Positions 61,264 through 64,000 of a DNA stretch of 64,000 nt are shown in pieces (the first letter of the stretch is position 1; every line of letters starts with the position of its first letter). A program made the position numbers and the translations under genes. Location: NCBI RefSeq assembly GCF_020215665.1, contig NZ_CP084061.1, positions 1,736,001 to 1,800,000 on the forward strand, given 5' to 3'. The DNA comes from Blautia parvula. GTDB lineage: Bacteria > Bacillota > Clostridia > Lachnospirales > Lachnospiraceae. The notes under the pieces were generated by a model. The model ran no database searches and was not told the DNA's origin. It worked only from the letters and a program-made list of their open reading frames with translations.

Positions 61264-61635
61264 TTATTTTGATACCGCCGGAATGTTCTTTGTGGCGATC
61301 ATATCCACACCGGTACCGCACACATTTTTAAGTACCACGTCACCGATATGTACCGGGGCATTCACTGCCACGGTTTTTAAAGCTTTCGCGCAGTCATAAA
61401 TCTTTCCTTTTGGAATATCGGAAGCTGTCTTGACAGACACTACGGGAAGTGTGCCTCCTGTCACACGGACAGAGGAGGTTACGATCCTTGTGGGATTGGT
61501 CACTTCTTTCGTTCCATATGCCTCGCCTTTTTTGCAGGTGTTTCCCTCCACCTTTTTCACAGCTCCGTTCTCCATGGTCACAGTGAGGCTGCATCCCAGA
61601 GGACAGTTAATACAGATCAATTCTCTTGTTTCCAT
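61264..61635 (-). CDS. DUF1667 family Cys-containing protein
   Basis: This 123-residue protein belongs to DUF1667, which is encoded with anaerobic glycerol-3-phosphate dehydrogenase-like flavoproteins. It begins METRELICINCPLGCSLTVTM, and a CKKGEAYG motif completes a likely metal or iron-sulfur site (Cys in CINCPLGC and TCKKG). It starts 2 bases after the oxidoreductase stop. It probably acts as the electron-transfer partner of the flavoproteins. Confidence 0.92.
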   Translation of the reverse strand: METRELICINCPLGCSLTVTMENGAVKKVEGNTCKKGEAYGTKEVTNPTRIVTSSVRVTGGTLPVVSVKTASDIPKGKIYDCAKALKTVAVNAPVHIGDVVLKNVCGTGVDMIATKNIPAVSK

Positions 61636-61637
61636 CT

Positions 61638-62909
61638 CTATGCCTCCTCCACTTTCACAGTAATCTTATCGAAACTTTCCCGGTCTGTCAAATCCGATTT
61701 TTTTAGGACAACCTGTTCCATCTCGCCGGGTGCCAGTTTTCTCTTCTTTTTATGCCAGATCCGCCGGTCTCCCAGATACACACTCACATAACAGTCCCGG
61801 TAAACAGCGCCCACACGGAAACGCAGTGTGAGGGTATCCTCCATACAGGCAGGACGTATTGTCTGGGGCACGGTATAGCGTACACCGTCCACAGCGAAGA
61901 CGGGAATCTCTTTTGTATCCTCTTTCTCCTTCTCACCCCGGATATACGCTGCCGCGCAGGCGCCTGCCCTTGCCGCCTCCTCGGACACATAGTCCACCAG
62001 GTCATGTACATGGAGTACATTGCCGCAGGCGAATACACCGGGCACATTTGTCTCCAGACTTTCATTCACCACTGGACCTGAGGTGATGCGGGACAGCTCC
62101 ACACCGATTTTTCCTGACAGTTCATTTTCCGGAATCAGGCCGCAGGACAAAAGCAGGGTGTCGCAGGCGTAAAATTCCTCTGTTCCCGGAATCGGCTTTC
62201 TGTTCTCATCCACTTCTGCCAATGTGATTCCCGTCACCCTTTCTTTTCCCTGAATATCAATCACCGTATGGCTGAGTTTTAAGGGGATGTCAAAGTCATC
62301 CAGACACTGTACGATATTTCTCTGAAGACCGCCGGAGAAGGGCATCAGCTCTGCCACCACTTTTACTTTGGCTCCCTCCAGAGTCATTCTTCTGGCCATA
62401 ATCAGACCGATATCACCGGAACCCAGGATCACAACTTCCCTGCCCGGCATATATCCCTCCATGTTTACCAGTCTCTGCGCGGTTCCTGCGGTGTATATAC
62501 CCGCCGGCCGGTATCCCGGAATGTTCAGGGCACCTCTCGGCCTCTCCCTGCAGCCCATAGCTAAGATAACAGCGCGGGCCGTAAGCATCATAAGACCATC
62601 CTCCCGGTTCATCGCCATGACTGTTTTGCCGTTTTCCCCATCCCGGATATCCAGCACCATGGTGTGCAGCTTATAGGGAATTTGAAGCTCCTCCACCTGC
62701 TGAATGAAACGCCAGGCGTATTCCGGCCCTGTCAGCTCCTCCTTAAAGGTATGAAGACCGAAACCATTGTGGATACACTGGTTCAATATGCCTCCCAGTT
62801 CTCTGTCACGCTCTAATATCAGGATGTTCTCCACCCCTTCTTTTTTGGCAGATACAGCGGCTGCAAGGCCTGCAGGGCCTCCGCCTATTATAATCAGATC
62901 ATACTGCAT
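61638..62909 (-). CDS. FAD-dependent NAD(P)-type oxidoreductase of the glycerol-3-phosphate dehydrogenase cluster
   Basis: This 423-residue pyridine-nucleotide-disulfide-type flavoprotein has an N-terminal FAD Rossmann motif (DLIIIGGGPAGLAAAVSAKKEG), the second nucleotide motif REVVILGSGDIGLIMARRMTLEG and FACGNVLHVHDLVDYVSEEAARAG near the end. It is the partner of the GlpA-like protein and DUF1667 protein in many Firmicutes, where the trio is thought to oxidise glycerol 3-phosphate or a related substrate. It has 22 bases to the upstream gene. Confidence 0.9.
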   Translation of the reverse strand: MQYDLIIIGGGPAGLAAAVSAKKEGVENILILERDRELGGILNQCIHNGFGLHTFKEELTGPEYAWRFIQQVEELQIPYKLHTMVLDIRDGENGKTVMAMNREDGLMMLTARAVILAMGCRERPRGALNIPGYRPAGIYTAGTAQRLVNMEGYMPGREVVILGSGDIGLIMARRMTLEGAKVKVVAELMPFSGGLQRNIVQCLDDFDIPLKLSHTVIDIQGKERVTGITLAEVDENRKPIPGTEEFYACDTLLLSCGLIPENELSGKIGVELSRITSGPVVNESLETNVPGVFACGNVLHVHDLVDYVSEEAARAGACAAAYIRGEKEKEDTKEIPVFAVDGVRYTVPQTIRPACMEDTLTLRFRVGAVYRDCYVSVYLGDRRIWHKKKRKLAPGEMEQVVLKKSDLTDRESFDKITVKVEEA

Positions 62910-62931
62910 GATTCTTCCTCTCTTTCCCCGT

Positions 62932-64000
62932 TTAGAATGTCTCTGTAATTCCCGTTTCGTCCTCTTTGATCACGCCGGTCAGAAGCTTTGAGCCTTTTCC
63001 CGCCTTGGTCAGCTCCAGTGGGTCCATGTGCAGCTCTCTTGCCAGGATCTCCATGGTTCTGGGCGCACAGAAGCCGGACTGGCATCTGCCCATTCCCGCT
63101 CTTGTCCTTCGCTTTACACCGTCTAAGGACCTGGCGCCCAGAGGCCGCCTGATGGCATTTATGATCTCGCCCTCTGTCACAGTCTCACAGCGGCAGATCA
63201 CATTGCCGTAAGCCGGGTCTTTTTTGATCAGCTCTGCAATCTCCTCCGGGGATGCCTGTGCCACATTGGGGATATCCTCTCTGGTGCTGATGAAATTCTC
63301 TTTCTTTTTGGCCTGCAGACGCTCTGCCGCAAGCTCCGCCAGATATTCCCCTATGGCCGGGGCACTTGACAGACCCGGTGACTCAATGCCCGCTGCATTG
63401 AAAAATCCCTCCGCGTCCTCTGCCTCACCCAGTACGAAATCCTCGTCTTTTTCCGTGGCCCGTAGTCCTGCAAAGGAGGTGATCACCATATGCAGGGGCA
63501 CATCCGCGGCACTGACACGTGCCAGGGATGCCACTTTTCCCAGTCCCCGGGCTGTTGTCTGGATTCCCTCTTTGTCCTCAATGTCATCCGCAGTAGGACC
63601 TACGAGAAGGTTGCCGTGAACTGTCGGGGTGATAAGGACACCTTTTCCCATCTTGGTGGGGAGCTGGAATACGGTATGTGACACAAAATTTCCGGCCTTT
63701 TTATCCAGCAGGCAGTATTCTCCCTTTCTTGGGGTGATGGAAAGCTTCCTCTTGCTTACCATATTGTTGAAAACATCCGCGTACACGCCTGCCGCGTTGA
63801 CGACACAGGCTGTCTCATAACATTCCCGGTCAGTCTCGATCTCATAACCGCCCTTTTCAAGCTTTCTGACTGCCTTAACCTCTGTGTTCAAAAAGAAATC
63901 CACACCGTTCACACTGGCATTCTCCGCCAGGGCAATGGTCAGCTTGAACGGACATACAATACCGCCGGTGGGCGCATATAACAGGGCTTTCACATCATGG
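62932..64000 (-). CDS. GlpA-like FAD-dependent dehydrogenase with BFD [2Fe-2S] domain (partial, 5' end outside window)
   Basis: The frame is open to the window edge, so the N-terminal FAD motif is missing. The visible part has HDVKALLYAPTGGIVCPFKLTIALAENA, characteristic of the GlpA/DAO family, GLRATEKDEDFVLGEAED and GIESPGLSSAPAIGEYLAELA. A C-terminal BFD-like [2Fe-2S] domain follows (VICRCETVTEGEIINAIRRP; GRCQSGFCAPRTMEILARE). It is the first visible gene of the seven-gene operon down to the glycosyltransferase. Glycerol-3-phosphate dehydrogenase or a related sugar-alcohol phosphate oxidase is the best reading. Confidence 0.92.
   Translation of the reverse strand, partial: HDVKALLYAPTGGIVCPFKLTIALAENASVNGVDFFLNTEVKAVRKLEKGGYEIETDRECYETACVVNAAGVYADVFNNMVSKRKLSITPRKGEYCLLDKKAGNFVSHTVFQLPTKMGKGVLITPTVHGNLLVGPTADDIEDKEGIQTTARGLGKVASLARVSAADVPLHMVITSFAGLRATEKDEDFVLGEAEDAEGFFNAAGIESPGLSSAPAIGEYLAELAAERLQAKKKENFISTREDIPNVAQASPEEIAELIKKDPAYGNVICRCETVTEGEIINAIRRPLGARSLDGVKRRTRAGMGRCQSGFCAPRTMEILARELHMDPLELTKAGKGSKLLTGVIKEDETGITETF

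Overview
The window looks like a chromosomal segment of an anaerobic, gut-type Lachnospiraceae (Clostridia). It has moderate GC, strong AGGAGG ribosome sites, many GNATs, families common in that group (DUF5685, DUF6179/DUF6323, DUF1667), and no rRNA or tRNA that I could see. The genus is not determined.

0-4.3 kb: a sugar ABC transporter (two permeases, one cut by the window edge, and a lipoprotein binding protein) divergent from an AraC-type regulator. 4.3-20.1 kb: the most interesting locus. It holds a urocanase-type hydratase, a SARP-like regulator, a HutD-like protein, a small membrane protein, a BCCT (betaine-type) transporter, a histidine-ammonia-lyase homologue lacking the Ala-Ser-Gly triad that makes the MIO cofactor, and a three-subunit xanthine-dehydrogenase-type molybdenum hydroxylase, all on the minus strand. 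CitC and a CitX-CitG fusion diverge from it. No HutI, HutG or FtcD is present. I read this as a pathway for a histidine betaine, most likely ergothioneine: BCCT uptake, trimethylamine elimination by an ergothionase-like lyase, hydration of (thio)urocanate, and ring oxidation or desulfuration by the molybdenum enzyme. The operon start has two TCAACGG heptamers with a 4-bp gap, ending 8 bp before a -10 box, which is the geometry known for SARP activators. The same locus encodes a SARP-like protein.

20-27.7 kb: a 44-residue small protein, GNATs, an AlkD-like DNA glycosylase, an adenosine deaminase homologue, a PHP phosphoesterase, a membrane protein and a DUF6179/DUF6323 pair. 27.7-33.8 kb: an FtsX-type ABC exporter (two permeases, one ATPase) with its two-component system. 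34-37 kb: a uroporphyrinogen-decarboxylase-family methyltransferase divergent from a PucR-type regulator, with a 134-bp palindromic repeat between them. 37.6-42.3 kb: an AAA+/PD-(D/E)XK protein beside a CRISPR array that has no cas genes in the window. The array decays progressively at the leader-distal end, and array plus leader are bracketed by 18-bp inverted repeats. Two 5'-truncated genes follow.

42.5-46.2 kb: a RidA, D-cysteine desulfhydrase and NhaC transporter operon, divergent from a DauR/YheO-type regulator with dyads between them. 46.2-50.5 kb: an overlapping operon of a DUF5685 protein, a J-domain protein, a membrane protein, an L-cysteine desulfidase homologue and a DUF445 protein. 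50.7-57.6 kb: a small alarmone synthetase, a MATE exporter with a palindrome between -35 and -10, a SPOR-domain amidase, methylglyoxal synthase, a diacylglycerol-kinase-family protein, a frameshifted glycerophosphodiesterase and a PAP2 protein. 57.7-64 kb: a seven-gene minus-strand operon running from a GlpA-type dehydrogenase (cut by the window edge) through a second flavoprotein, DUF1667, a NagD-type phosphatase, SfsA and MutY to a family 2 glycosyltransferase.
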